Shown piece by piece: positions 1 to 8,546 of a stretch of DNA of 64,000 bases (within the stretch, counting starts at the first letter, position 1; each line of letters opens with the position of its first letter). The notes beneath the pieces were generated by a model, which was not told the DNA's origin, searched no databases, and worked only from the letters and a program-made list of their open reading frames with translations. The stretch covers positions 310,001-374,000 of the forward strand of contig CATOSP010000004.1 in assembly GCA_951812625.1 (NCBI GenBank), in the 5' to 3' direction. The stretch comes from an uncultured Dehalococcoidia bacterium. GTDB lineage: Bacteria > Chloroflexota > Dehalococcoidia > Lucifugimonadales > UBA3495. A program made the translations under genes and the position numbers.

Positions 1-1
1 C

Positions 2-331
2 GTAAGTGCAATGGTGGCCTTCGAGATGTTCGCTCGCCCCGCTATCGCCATTATGCTTGGCAAACAGCCATTGCCCCGCCCGTCAGTGGAGGGAGTGCTG
101 ACCGGCCCGATATATAACACTGATGGGCGCAGGGTGTACGCCCGTGTGGAAGTCACCCGTGACAACGGAACTTATTACGCCAATCCGACTGGCCCTCAGG
201 GGTCGAACATTCTCACCTCCATGTCTCGGGCCAATGGCCTAGCCATCTGCCCCGAGGACCTTCGCTCAAAGGCTGCTGGCGAAACGGTGAGGATCATCAT
301 GCTGGACTGGAACGAAGAGGTTGACCTATGA
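2..331 (+). CDS. moeA: Molybdopterin molybdenumtransferase MoeA, C-terminal fragment
   Basis: The open frame enters from the left edge and carries the final 109 residues of a MoeA-type protein. The opening residues (VSAMVAFEMFARPAI) match the conserved segment that follows the GNPVS motif near the end of the catalytic domain. The rest matches the small beta-barrel domain IV (GRRVYARVEV, GSNILTSMSRANGLAICPED). MoeA inserts molybdate into adenylylated molybdopterin in the last step of molybdenum cofactor synthesis. The N-terminal part lies outside the window. Its TGA stop overlaps the next start in an ATGA, so the two genes are probably translationally coupled. Confidence 0.88.
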   Translation, partial: VSAMVAFEMFARPAIAIMLGKQPLPRPSVEGVLTGPIYNTDGRRVYARVEVTRDNGTYYANPTGPQGSNILTSMSRANGLAICPEDLRSKAAGETVRIIMLDWNEEVDL

Positions 332-816
332 CCACCCCCGAACCCGAAGTGATCAGTGCGGGAAGAGACTCCACAGGAGGGGAAGTTATCGTCAATACCG
401 GATCGGACTCTACGGGAGACGAAGCCGACGTCCTTTACCATGTCAGCTTCGAACGACTGGTGGAGCTACGGCGTTCCTCCGTGGCTCTGATCGCTGAACG
501 CCGTGTTGAGTCATGCCCGTCGATGCTGACTCCACTCCATGAATTGGATGATCCGCAGACGCTCATTGAAGAAATAGCCGAGTATTGCGGCGGCTACGAA
601 GATTTCATCCACGGCAACATGGCTATCCAGGAGATAGTGTTCCGCACTCTGTTAGCTAATGCTAACAAGCCGATGACCCTCGAGGCGCTCCACTACGAAC
701 TGACCGAGCGTTGGTCCACCCCGATCCGCCCCATCAGCCTGACCGAGGAAGGGTTGGAGGGGGTGCTGGACGCCGACGACTACTACGGCTTCTCCCGAGC
801 AAACCAGGACAACTGA
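328..816 (+). CDS. Conserved hypothetical protein coupled to moeA
   Basis: A 162-residue acidic, soluble protein that I do not recognise. The start codon overlaps the moeA stop (ATGA). The first 35 residues are Ser/Thr/Gly/Asp-rich and probably disordered. The remainder looks alpha-helical (LHELDDPQTLIEEIAEYCGG). There is no signal peptide and no membrane segment. The coupling suggests co-expression with MoeA, but no molybdenum-related motif is visible. A GGCGGG/CCCGCC hairpin at 866-885, without a T tract, lies downstream. Confidence 0.7.
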   Translation: MTTPEPEVISAGRDSTGGEVIVNTGSDSTGDEADVLYHVSFERLVELRRSSVALIAERRVESCPSMLTPLHELDDPQTLIEEIAEYCGGYEDFIHGNMAIQEIVFRTLLANANKPMTLEALHYELTERWSTPIRPISLTEEGLEGVLDADDYYGFSRANQDN

Positions 817-985
817 CATTGGGATTGGTTCCAGGACGTGGCTATCAGTAAGGGGTAAAGCTCGAGGCGGGGCAACTGGCCCGCCCATGACGTAACAGGC
901 CTGGCCCGAACGTCCGACTGGCACCGCATCGGTGGCCCGCCCTGTGCGGCTAACTTGGACCCATGCCCGAAGATGACCAGAAAAT

Positions 986-1010
986 AAGGGTGCGGGGAGT
1001 CCGCACCCTT
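986..1010 (-). terminator. Intrinsic terminator of the infC-rpmI-rplT operon
   Basis: Perfect 10-bp inverted repeat AAGGGTGCGG / CCGCACCCTT around a 5-nt loop. Read on the minus strand it lies 31 bases after the rplT stop and is followed by ATTTTCTGG, a short T-rich tail. Confidence 0.85.
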
Positions 1011-1041
1011 ACGTATTGTCGTCTCGCGTTGCCGGGTACAG

Positions 1042-1401
1042 CTACCCGGCGTTCTGCTGGCTGGCGATTCCCACCAGCTTCTCGAAAGCGGGCTGATCCC
1101 TGACCGCTAGGTCTGCCAGCACCTTGCGGTCCAACTCAATCCCGGCCTGCTTCAACCCGTGCATAAACTGGCTATAGGTAGTCCCGGACTGGCGGCAAGC
1201 CGCACCGATACGGACGATCCACAGGCGGCGGAAATCCCCTTTGCGTTCCCGGCGGTGCCGGTATTGGTAGGACCAGGCGTGTAGAAGGGCCTCCTTGGCC
1301 CACTTGTAGTTGCGGTGAGAGGAGCCGTGGAAGCCCCTCGCTTGCAACATGACTTTCTTGTGGCGTCGGTGTTTGGTGACGCCTCTCTTGACTCTGGACA
1401 C
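1042..1401 (-). CDS. rplT: 50S ribosomal protein L20
   Basis: 119 residues, the usual length for bL20, starting at GTG with GGAG seven bases upstream. The sequence reads as L20 throughout: a basic N-terminus ([18 protein letters not shown]), then [19 protein letters not shown] and a C-terminal [13 protein letters not shown] segment. L20 binds 23S rRNA early in 50S assembly and in several bacteria represses its own operon. It is the last gene of infC-rpmI-rplT, 30 bases after rpmI, and is followed by a strong intrinsic terminator. Confidence 0.98.
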   Translation of the reverse strand: MSRVKRGVTKHRRHKKVMLQARGFHGSSHRNYKWAKEALLHAWSYQYRHRRERKGDFRRLWIVRIGAACRQSGTTYSQFMHGLKQAGIELDRKVLADLAVRDQPAFEKLVGIASQQNAG

Positions 1402-1431
1402 TGTGGGTCTCCAATTAGTGGATTGGTACGT

Positions 1432-1629
1432 CTACCGGTACGGGATGAGGTGCTTCAGGCGGGGAACATCACTCGGTGACACTGGCAACTTGTCAGAGTA
1501 CTTGCGCGTGACCTTCGTCGGTTTCTTGCGTCGCAGGTGACTGCTCATCCGCTTGCGGCGCATCATCTTCCCCGAGCCCGTTATGTGGAACCGGGCGCTG
1601 GCGCCCTTATGAGTTTTGAGCTTCGGCAT
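1432..1629 (-). CDS. rpmI: 50S ribosomal protein L35
   Basis: 65 residues, typical for bL35, with the family opening MPKLKTHKGASARF and the very basic middle KMMRRKRMSSHLRRK. The start codon lies inside the 3' end of infC (23-base overlap) and has no clear Shine-Dalgarno of its own, so translation is probably coupled to infC. The gene order infC-rpmI-rplT is the classic bacterial arrangement. Confidence 0.97.
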   Translation of the reverse strand: MPKLKTHKGASARFHITGSGKMMRRKRMSSHLRRKKPTKVTRKYSDKLPVSPSDVPRLKHLIPYR

Positions 1630-2179
1630 TTGCTGTTGCTTCTACCTTCTTCTCGGCCCGTTCGCCCTTCTGCGCCGAAGGGAGCAGGATCATTGACAGT
1701 GCTCTTCCTTCCATCGAAGGCGCTTTCTCCAGCCTCACTTCGTCCTTCAGTTCGTCGGCCACCCTCTTGAGCACCGACAACCCGAGTTCGTTGTGTGCTG
1801 CCTCACGGCCCCGGAAGCGGACCGTCAGCTTGACCTTGGAGCCCTCGTTTATCAGTTCCCGGACTTTGCGGGTCTTTGCTTGCAGGTCGTGGCTCCCGAT
1901 GTTCGGGCGGAATCGTACCTCCCGTAGCTCAGTGCCCTTCTGCCCTTTCCGGGACTCTCGGTCCTTTTTCGCGGAAAGGTAGCGCAGTTTTCCGTAGTCT
2001 AGCACCCGGCAAACCGGGGGGTCGGAGTTGGGGGCCACCTCAACCAGGTCCAGGTCCCATTCGCGTGCCTTCTGAAGCGCCTGCCCTACCGACATCACAC
2101 CCAGTTGTGATCCGTCCTCGCCTATGACACGTACCTGTGGAGATGTGATCCGCTCGTTGACCCGATATTGCCTAGCTAT
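1607..2179 (-). CDS. infC: Translation initiation factor IF-3, apparent ATA start
   Basis: IF-3 keeps ribosomal subunits apart and checks start codon and initiator tRNA. The first in-frame ATG (position 2098) would remove the conserved N-terminus. Reading upstream in frame gives RVNERITSPQVRVIGEDG, the standard IF-3 opening, before an in-frame TAG stop. The only ATN codon between that stop and this motif is ATA at 2179-2177, with GGAGG at 2193-2189, nine bases away. The product is then 190 residues, close to the usual 170-180, with an extended Glu/Ala-rich tail. Non-AUG starts (AUU) are known for infC and allow IF-3 to repress its own synthesis; ATA here is inferred from the sequence. Confidence 0.93.
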   Translation of the reverse strand: MARQYRVNERITSPQVRVIGEDGSQLGVMSVGQALQKAREWDLDLVEVAPNSDPPVCRVLDYGKLRYLSAKKDRESRKGQKGTELREVRFRPNIGSHDLQAKTRKVRELINEGSKVKLTVRFRGREAAHNELGLSVLKRVADELKDEVRLEKAPSMEGRALSMILLPSAQKGERAEKKVEATANAEAQNS

Positions 2180-2233
2180 ACTATCCTACCTCCGTGAGAA
2201 TCCTTGGGGAATTGGCCTCAGTCTAAGAAAATC

Positions 2234-2262
2234 ACTCTACCACACGCACAATTGGCCGTCAA
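2234..2262 (-). promoter_or_regulatory. Sigma-70-type promoter of the infC operon
   Basis: On the minus strand TTGACG (2262-2257) is followed after exactly 17 bases by TAGAGT (2239-2234). Transcription would start near 2227, giving a leader of about 45-50 bases before the infC start. Confidence 0.6.
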
Positions 2263-2324
2263 TCCATGATAGTTTCCATCTGTCATTCAACTGTCGCCTA
2301 GTGCCTGTCTGCCCAAGCTTCTGG

Positions 2325-3686
2325 CTACTGCCCGCCTTGTATCAGCCGGTAGATGGCCTCCGCCCCAAAGTGCAGGGTCTCCACCGGGATTCGTTCGTCC
2401 GGCCCGTGTACTAACCCGGAGAAGTTGAGCCCCCGGGGGAGCTTCATGGGCAGAAAACCGTAGGTCTGAATCCCCAGCCGTGCGAAGTGGCGAGCGTCCG
2501 TAGCCCCTGGCAACACTATGGGGACGGGTATACCCTCCGGGTCCATCTTCCGTATGACCCTCTCAAGGACCGGGAAATACGCCAAGTCCGCCTCCGAGGG
2601 TCCTGGTTCCCAGCGCACTACCTCAATCCCCACACCTTCCGCTAAGGACGGCCCGAGGGCATCCCGGACTTCCGACACCAGATCATCAGGGCCGTAACCC
2701 GGTAGTGCACGTCCGTCCACGTCCAGCACAATCTCTCCCGGGGTTACATTGATCTGCCGCCCGCCCCGCACCATCGTCGGCGTCACCGTGTTGCGGAACA
2801 ACGGCGCGAAGGTGCTGCCCCGTTCACCCATCAGTTTCAACACTGTCCCAGTCAACGCACGGCGGTACATGAGCCGGAATACCAGAGATGCTGGTAACGG
2901 CATGTTCATTGCGATGGTTTCCGCCATCCTGCGAGCGACACGCGTAACGTGGACGGGCGGCCGCCGCTTTTCCAGCCGTTCCAGTACCCGTGAGAGCCGT
3001 GCCATCGCTCCTACTTCAGACGTCAGGGACCCGTGACCGGAGTTCCCACGCACCCTCAGCCGGAGCCAGCAGGCCTGCTTCTCCGCAGCCATGATGGCGT
3101 AGAAACGTCGCCGCCCGATGTCGAAGCTGAACCCGCCGAACTCCCCTATGGCATTGCGGACGCCCTCGAACAGATCTGCGTGGTTGTCCACCAGGAATTT
3201 GGCCCCGTGTTTACCGCCCGCCTCCTCATCGCTGACCAGGGCCAGAACTACATCCCCGGGCAGCTTCTCGCCCTCGGACATCGCACGCAGCAGCGCCCAC
3301 AGCATCATTACAATCCCGCCCTTCATGTCCAGCGCGCCGCGGCCCCACACGCATCCATCTGCCAGCTTGCCGTCAAAGGGTGGATGCATCCATTTCTGGT
3401 CTTCGGTCGTCACCACGTCAACGTGACCGTACATCAGCAGCGGCAGCGCATCCCCGCGGCCCTCCAGCCGCACCACCAGATTGGGCCGGTCGGCAGTGCG
3501 TCCAAGCATCTGGGCGGGGAGACCGGAACCCACCAGCAAGTCATGGATGTACCGCAGGCAGTCGCCCTCGTTTCCCGGCGGGTTGGTCGTGTCGAACCTT
3601 ATCAGACGTTGCAGCAGTTCAACCCGATCAGGCACAAGCCCGGGACCGGAGGTTGTCGGCAGAATGGTCATGTATTGGATGTCCAC
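2325..3686 (-). CDS. M20 family metallopeptidase (ArgE/DapE-like)
   Basis: 453-residue soluble M20/M25/M40 amidohydrolase. Metal-site motifs are present in order: GHVDVV (first His and Asp), GRGALDMKGG (bridging Asp), SDEEAGG (catalytic and metal Glu), and LVHGPDERIP near the end (last His). The family hydrolyses N-acyl amino acids or dipeptides with two zinc ions; the substrate cannot be read from sequence. The GTG start at 3686 is uncertain because an in-frame ATG lies five codons later and neither has a strong ribosome site. It is divergent from the flavoprotein gene at 3789. Confidence 0.88.
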   Translation of the reverse strand: MDIQYMTILPTTSGPGLVPDRVELLQRLIRFDTTNPPGNEGDCLRYIHDLLVGSGLPAQMLGRTADRPNLVVRLEGRGDALPLLMYGHVDVVTTEDQKWMHPPFDGKLADGCVWGRGALDMKGGIVMMLWALLRAMSEGEKLPGDVVLALVSDEEAGGKHGAKFLVDNHADLFEGVRNAIGEFGGFSFDIGRRRFYAIMAAEKQACWLRLRVRGNSGHGSLTSEVGAMARLSRVLERLEKRRPPVHVTRVARRMAETIAMNMPLPASLVFRLMYRRALTGTVLKLMGERGSTFAPLFRNTVTPTMVRGGRQINVTPGEIVLDVDGRALPGYGPDDLVSEVRDALGPSLAEGVGIEVVRWEPGPSEADLAYFPVLERVIRKMDPEGIPVPIVLPGATDARHFARLGIQTYGFLPMKLPRGLNFSGLVHGPDERIPVETLHFGAEAIYRLIQGGQ

Positions 3687-3708
3687 TCAGAGTCCATTGC
3701 TTTGGAAG

Positions 3709-3749
3709 TCGAACACTCGCGACCTGTCGTATAATCGTGGTCGAACACT
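3709..3749 (+). promoter_or_regulatory. TATAAT box flanked by a 9-bp direct repeat
   Basis: In the divergent region a perfect TATAAT (3730-3735) lies between two copies of TCGAACACT (3709-3717 and 3741-3749), spaced 32 bases apart, about three helical turns. A good -35 box is not seen. This looks like a promoter with operator half-sites; the regulator is unknown. Confidence 0.4.
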
Positions 3750-3788
3750 GGCCACAAACTTGCCTGCGCCTGAAGATGGAGACGCATA

Positions 3789-4493
3789 TTGGGACTTGAA
3801 GCCAAGCTTGTCCGCATACGGCAGGAGACGCCAACGGTAAAGTCCTTCCTCTTCGACCTGCAAGGGGAGGAGATGGACTTCAAGCCCGGCCAGTGGGTGG
3901 ACCTGTATGTGGACATTGGACCATCGGTCGAGGTCGGGGGCTACTCCATAACCTCGACGCCGCTTCAGCGGGGCGCATTTGAACTGGCAATCAAGAAGTT
4001 GCCTTGGGGAGCGCCTGCAATATATTTGCATGAGCACGCCAGGGAAGGGGAATTGTTCATCGTCCGGGGCGGCTCCGGAAATTTCGTCCTTGACCCGGAG
4101 TGGCCCGGCCCCATCGTGTTCATTGCAGGCGGCATTGGCATCACGCCCATCATCAGTATGCTGCGCTACCTGGATCAGACCAACGACGGGCGCGAGACGC
4201 TGCTCCTGTACAGTGCTGCCTCCCCAGCGGAACTGGCCTTCCGCCGTGAAATCGAAGATATGACTGCGCGTAACCCCCGATCACGGGCCGTATTCACCGT
4301 CACCCGCCCCTACTACGGGTCCTGGAATGGACGGACTGGCAGGATTGACCGCGACCTGCTCCTGGAACAGCACCTCCAAGGAGAGAGCCTTTACTTCCTG
4401 TGTGGCCCGCCTCCCCTCCAGGACGACCTGTCGTCTAGCCTGAAAGATTTGGGTACCCCTCCGTCAAACATTCGCACTGAGCGCTGGTGGTGA
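3789..4493 (+). CDS. FAD-binding ferredoxin-NAD(P)H reductase-like oxidoreductase
   Basis: 234 residues with the ferredoxin-NADP reductase fold. The flavin-binding beta-barrel carries GGYSITSTP (R-x-Y-S/T region, here with Gly before the Tyr), then GSGNFVL for flavin phosphate. The nucleotide half has GGIGITPIISMLR and ends with YFLCGPPPL, the usual NAD(P) and C-terminal motifs. There is no 2Fe-2S domain, so it probably passes electrons to a separate ferredoxin or oxygenase component. TTG start with GGAG six bases upstream. Confidence 0.85.
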   Translation: MGLEAKLVRIRQETPTVKSFLFDLQGEEMDFKPGQWVDLYVDIGPSVEVGGYSITSTPLQRGAFELAIKKLPWGAPAIYLHEHAREGELFIVRGGSGNFVLDPEWPGPIVFIAGGIGITPIISMLRYLDQTNDGRETLLLYSAASPAELAFRREIEDMTARNPRSRAVFTVTRPYYGSWNGRTGRIDRDLLLEQHLQGESLYFLCGPPPLQDDLSSSLKDLGTPPSNIRTERWW

Positions 4494-4533
4494 GACTTGA
4501 ACAGGTAGCCAGCTACCAACCGCTCACTGGCTG

Positions 4534-5286
4534 CTAACTGACCCCCCAGGTCGTGCGGAAGTCCGCGCGGTCCACCACGTGGCCGCTGAAACTTTGGGCG
4601 GTCTGTTGCGCCAGCCATGCCGATGGAGGCCCTACCACCTCCGGCTCCACCCAGCCCGTCCAGTCGAAATCCTCTGGACGCACGAAAACCGCCCCCTCCG
4701 TCTTGATGCCGCCGGGGTTGAGTGAGTTGACCGCGATGTTGTACTCCGCCAGCTCCTGTGCCAGCCCGCGGCTCATGATGTCCAGCCCCGCCTTGGTGAC
4801 CGAGTAGCTGATGCCGTTGGGCCGCACCGTGTGGGCCGCTCCAGAGGTGATGTTGATGATGCTGCCGCTCTGCTGCTCGATCATCACCGGGATCACGTGC
4901 TTGCAGCAGAGGAAGGGCCCGCGCAGGTTCACTCGCATGGTCAGGTCCCAGTGCCGGGTCTGGAGGTCCTTCAGGCCCACGTTCACCTGCACCCCGGCGT
5001 TGTTCACCAGGACGTCAATCCGGCCGTGGGCGTCCATCACCGTCTTTACCAGTTCCTGCACCTGCTCCTCGTCGGTAACGTCGCAGCGGACCGCCATCGC
5101 CTGACCACCGGCCTCCTCGATCTCCTGCACCGTCATGTGAATGTTGCCCGGCAACCGTCCGCCCTCCTGCTCGCTGCGTGCTACCACCACCACCTTCGCG
5201 CCTTCAGCGCCGAACACCTTGGCGATGCCTTTGCCGATTCCCCGGCTGCTGCCGGTAACCACCGACACCAGTCCTTCCATGCTCAT
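4534..5286 (-). CDS. SDR family NAD(P)-dependent oxidoreductase
   Basis: 250-residue classical short-chain dehydrogenase. The cofactor motif TGSSRGIG is at residues 11-18, NNAG at about 95-98, and the catalytic Ser148, Tyr161 and Lys165 (YSVTK) are all present. The frame is open further upstream to 5409, but the start at 5286 has AGGAGG eight bases upstream and places the Rossmann motif at the usual distance. Probably oxidises or reduces a hydroxy/keto group; the substrate is unknown. It converges with the flavoprotein gene. Confidence 0.88.
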   Translation of the reverse strand: MSMEGLVSVVTGSSRGIGKGIAKVFGAEGAKVVVVARSEQEGGRLPGNIHMTVQEIEEAGGQAMAVRCDVTDEEQVQELVKTVMDAHGRIDVLVNNAGVQVNVGLKDLQTRHWDLTMRVNLRGPFLCCKHVIPVMIEQQSGSIINITSGAAHTVRPNGISYSVTKAGLDIMSRGLAQELAEYNIAVNSLNPGGIKTEGAVFVRPEDFDWTGWVEPEVVGPPSAWLAQQTAQSFSGHVVDRADFRTTWGVS

Positions 5287-5409
5287 ATCCTGTGCCTCCT
5301 GTTCATCGTTCGCCGTGTACTCCCTGAGAGTCGTGGGTATTGCTGCCAGAGAGTTTAGCACCGCAATGGATGCGAGGTCACCGCCGTAGCGCGCCCGAGG
5401 GCCAGGCAA

Positions 5410-5871
5410 TTCCGTTGGTTGTTCAGGCAGCGATCCGTTTGGGTGGTCCTATTTGCTGACACACACCCCCTTTCCGGTCCGGGCGGACTACCCTATCATA
5501 TCTTTGCAGCAGGAGCTTGAGGCGATGAGGCCTCTGGGGGAAGAGGTCTCCTGCGATCAACTTGGCCAAGGCACCGGGATTCACAAGAGTGAAAGGAAAC
5601 GGGTGGAAAACCAGAATTTTTCCGTACCGGCCCTCCGTCAACAATACCCTGCCGGCACGCGGGAATTGGCCAAAATGTCCGGATATGTCCGGATTTGACC
5701 GGAAATCCGAAATTTCTCCGACTGGCCCTTCCCCGGAAACAGCCCGGGCCCCGCTCTCGTGACACCCAATGACTTCTATAGTAATATTGGCGCGCTGGTA
5801 GGACATGTGCCCTGCCGGTCGTATTAGTCTCTCGATTAACTTGTCGTAAATTGCACTTCGGAGGTGGAATT
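5410..5871. other. Gene-free stretch with repeat sequence
   Basis: About 460 bases between SDR genes. Several reading frames are open on both strands but none resembles a protein or has a start with a ribosome site. The stretch contains a copy of a dispersed repeat (5670-5707) and a patch near 5575-5605 that looks like intergenic repeat DNA. Confidence 0.6.
5670..5707 (-). repeat. Dispersed CCGGACATTTTGG repeat, copy A
   Basis: On the minus strand this reads GATTTCCGGTCAAATCCGGA followed by CATATCCGGACATTTTGG. It matches the copies at 13621-13689 and 13785-13831 in order and spacing of its blocks. Confidence 0.6.
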
Positions 5872-6795
5872 ATGGCGGACCGCCTGGAAGGCAAGGTAGC
5901 TGTGGTAACCGGCGCGGGGCGCGGCATCGGTCGCGGAATCGCCCTGCAATTGGCCGATGAGGGTGCTTCGGTAATTGTCAACGACTTGGGATGCGATGTT
6001 GACGGGTCGGGGTCCTCTGCAGTTCCTGCCGATAACGTCGTGGAGGAAATCAGGAACGCGGGCGGTCAGGCCGCCGCCAACTATGCCGACGTCGCCACTA
6101 TTGATGGGGGCGAGAGCGTGGTACAGAGCGCCGTCGACACCTTCGGCAAAATTGACATTCTGGTCAACAGCGTCGGAATCCTCAAACAGGCGATGATCTA
6201 CCAGATGACCGAACAGGACTGGGATGAGGTCATCACCAACAATCTCAAGGGCACTTTCTGCCCCACCAAGTTTGCCTGCATCCTGTTTCGGCAGCAGCGG
6301 GGCGGAAGGATAGTGAACCTGACCAGCGACGCAGGTCTCGGAGCGCTGGGCAGTTCCAACTACGCCGCCGCCTGTGAGGGCATTGTCGGATTGACCCGGA
6401 CCGTCGCCAGGGACATGGGACGATACGGTGTAACGTGCAACGCCATCTCACCCCTGGCGCGCACCCGCCTCTTCCCCGGTCTGGTCGAGGAGTACCGGGA
6501 GGCCCAGGCGGGAGTAACCGCAGAGGACGTGGCCGGAATAGGCGTTTCACCGCCTGTCACCACTTGGGAAGGCACTGGCTCCGCCGACGACCCGGAGAAC
6601 GTTGCTCCACTGACCGTGCTGTTATGCACCGACGAAGTCGATAACATGAACGGCTACGTCTTCGGGGTTCGGGGCGGCAGCATCTATCTCTACTCCAACC
6701 CCCAGATCGAGAGAAGCATCCACAAGGAAGGCAACTACTCCATGGATGAGATGGACTTCCTCGTTCCCAAGATGATCGTTCCCAGCGTGCGGTAG
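5872..6795 (+). CDS. SDR family oxidoreductase, catalytic Lys replaced by Cys
   Basis: 307 residues, starting at ATG 5872 with GGAGGTGG just upstream (the frame is open seven codons further). TGAGRGIG at 13-20 binds the cofactor, and VNDLG at 37-41 is typical of the multifunctional-enzyme type-2 / 17beta-HSD4 branch. Ser152 and Tyr164 are in place, but the YxxxK motif reads Tyr-Ala-Ala-Ala-Cys (Cys168), so the catalytic Lys is missing. The C-terminal tail is long (FGVRGGSIYLYS...SIHKEG) and shared with the next gene, its tandem paralog. It may have altered chemistry or be a non-catalytic partner. Confidence 0.9.
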   Translation: MADRLEGKVAVVTGAGRGIGRGIALQLADEGASVIVNDLGCDVDGSGSSAVPADNVVEEIRNAGGQAAANYADVATIDGGESVVQSAVDTFGKIDILVNSVGILKQAMIYQMTEQDWDEVITNNLKGTFCPTKFACILFRQQRGGRIVNLTSDAGLGALGSSNYAAACEGIVGLTRTVARDMGRYGVTCNAISPLARTRLFPGLVEEYREAQAGVTAEDVAGIGVSPPVTTWEGTGSADDPENVAPLTVLLCTDEVDNMNGYVFGVRGGSIYLYSNPQIERSIHKEGNYSMDEMDFLVPKMIVPSVR

Positions 6796-6898
6796 GGGGG
6801 ATCAAAGGGCTCGTCTCAACATCATGCGAAAAAGGGATCTCCCCATTCTTGTAAGGAGACCGGCGGGAGATGTCCCTCGAAAGGGAGAAGGGTGAATC

Positions 6899-7840
6899 AT
6901 GGGTGATCGGCTTGCAGGACGAGTAGCGATTATAACCGGCGCGGGCCGGGGCATAGGCCGGGGCGTCGCCCTGCTCATGGCGGAAGAAGGCGCATCGGTG
7001 GTGGTCAACGACCTGGGAGTCAATCTCGACGGCACTGGAGAGCCTACTGGCACCGGCCCAGCCGACGACGTAGTTGAAGAAATACGCGCCGCTGGGGGCA
7101 CCGCCGTCGCAAACCGCGACACTGTGGCTGCAATCCAGGGTGCTCAGGGCATGGTCCAGACCGCCTTGGACAACTTTGGCCGGGTAGACATCCTGTGCCA
7201 TGTCGCCGGTATTCTCCGCGACCGTATGGTGTTCAACATGACCGAAGACGAATGGGACGCGGTGCTGGCGGTCCACCTCAAGGGAGCGTTTAACACCGTC
7301 CGCAGTGTGGTCCCCCACATGATTCAACAACGTTACGGGCGCATATGCCTCTTCTCCTCCGGCTCTGGGTTGGGCAACACGGGTCAGGCCAACTACTCCG
7401 CGGCCAAGGAGGGCATGGTAGGATTTGTCAGGTCACTGGCCCGCGAGCTCGGCCCCTTCGGAGTCTCCGTGAACGCCATCTACCCAGGCGGCGCAACTCG
7501 CATGACTGGCTCGGTGCCCGACGCTGCCCGCGAACTCCGGGCCGCACGGGGAGTAATCGGTGGTGGTCAGATGGCGGGCCGTGCCCAGGAAGCTGCCGAA
7601 GGTTCCCGCGACGCAGGGAACAACGCACCGAAGGTGGTCTACCTTTGCACCGAGGCTGGCGGAGACATCACCGGCCAGGTGATCGGCACCAGCGGCTGGC
7701 AAATGTCCCTCTACTCCCCCCGCCACGTCACCCGCAGCATCCACAAGGACGGACGCTGGACGGTGGACGAACTTGCTGACATAGTCCCCGTGTCCCTGGC
7801 CGCCGGCATGGTAAACCCCGCCCCTCCACCGTCAGAGTAA
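6899..7840 (+). CDS. SDR family oxidoreductase, tandem paralog
   Basis: 313 residues, clearly homologous along its full length to the preceding gene (TGAGRGIG, VNDLG, ADDVVEEIR, SIHKDG in the same places). Unlike that neighbour it keeps a complete active site: Ser154, Tyr166 and Lys170 (YSAAK). The type-2 multifunctional-enzyme dehydrogenase branch oxidises 3-hydroxyacyl-CoA, so beta-oxidation of an unusual acyl-CoA is plausible. It lies 103 bases after the paralog in the same direction, probably co-transcribed; the two could form a heteromer. Confidence 0.92.
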   Translation: MGDRLAGRVAIITGAGRGIGRGVALLMAEEGASVVVNDLGVNLDGTGEPTGTGPADDVVEEIRAAGGTAVANRDTVAAIQGAQGMVQTALDNFGRVDILCHVAGILRDRMVFNMTEDEWDAVLAVHLKGAFNTVRSVVPHMIQQRYGRICLFSSGSGLGNTGQANYSAAKEGMVGFVRSLARELGPFGVSVNAIYPGGATRMTGSVPDAARELRAARGVIGGGQMAGRAQEAAEGSRDAGNNAPKVVYLCTEAGGDITGQVIGTSGWQMSLYSPRHVTRSIHKDGRWTVDELADIVPVSLAAGMVNPAPPPSE

Positions 7841-8015
7841 CCCGTCCGTGGCAAATCATATCCAGCATCGGCGGAAATGGCGGCTAGCTACCTCTGCTGA
7901 ACTCTTGTGGCTCAGGCGAAGCGGGTGATTTGGACTGGATTTCAGATCGTATGCAGGACCAGCCTACGGCTGAGTTGGGGTGTCTACGACTCACGCCGCA
8001 GTGTACTCGCCCCTG

Positions 8016-8455
8016 CTACCGCCCGCCCGTCCGTATCTCGTTGATCAGCCCGATTGCTGTGGACACAACGATGGCCCCTATTGGCGCGCCCAAGTGCAAG
8101 CTGTTCTCCAGGGTGTAACGACGGCCCAGCAGGTGCGGCTCCACCTGTTCACCATAGCGAGACCAAGGTACGCGCCCACCACCCCGCCCACCACTACCAG
8201 CAGCACCGTCGCCGCCACGTAACGAGGACGCACCGCGAAGTTGGCCCACCCAATGTACGCCCCCACCCCTGCTCCAACACCAACGCCGATGAAGTAAAGG
8301 TTCTGGTGAAACTCAACCGGCCAGGGATAACCGATCATGGCGTTGAAGATCAGGACTATCCATCCCCCCGCGACGCCCAGCATCGTGGCGAGGATGAACC
8401 CCGCAAGTGTCCTTGCGATAGGCAGCGCCCAGAAGAAAATCCCGGTGTCTCGCAT
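8016..8455 (-). pseudogene. Small multi-pass membrane protein, apparently frameshifted
   Basis: The frame starting at ATG 8455 (GAGGT upstream) encodes three hydrophobic segments (about residues 10-35, 50-68, 78-100), then turns into an atypical tail ending at 8078. The -1 frame picks up at about 8150 with EPHLLGRRYTLENSLHL and a fourth hydrophobic segment, GAPIGAIVVSTAIGLI, ending at 8016. Joining the two frames gives one coherent four-helix protein. A single-base indel near 8140-8165 (mutation or assembly error) would explain it; programmed frameshifting is less likely. Function unknown. Confidence 0.5.
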
Positions 8456-8546
8456 CCCGACCTCGTCAGTGGGTATGCAACTTCAGGCCCACGCCCGGCG
8501 CATTCGCGCATCCCTCCTCGGTGATTGTAGTAAGCCTGGTTTACCC

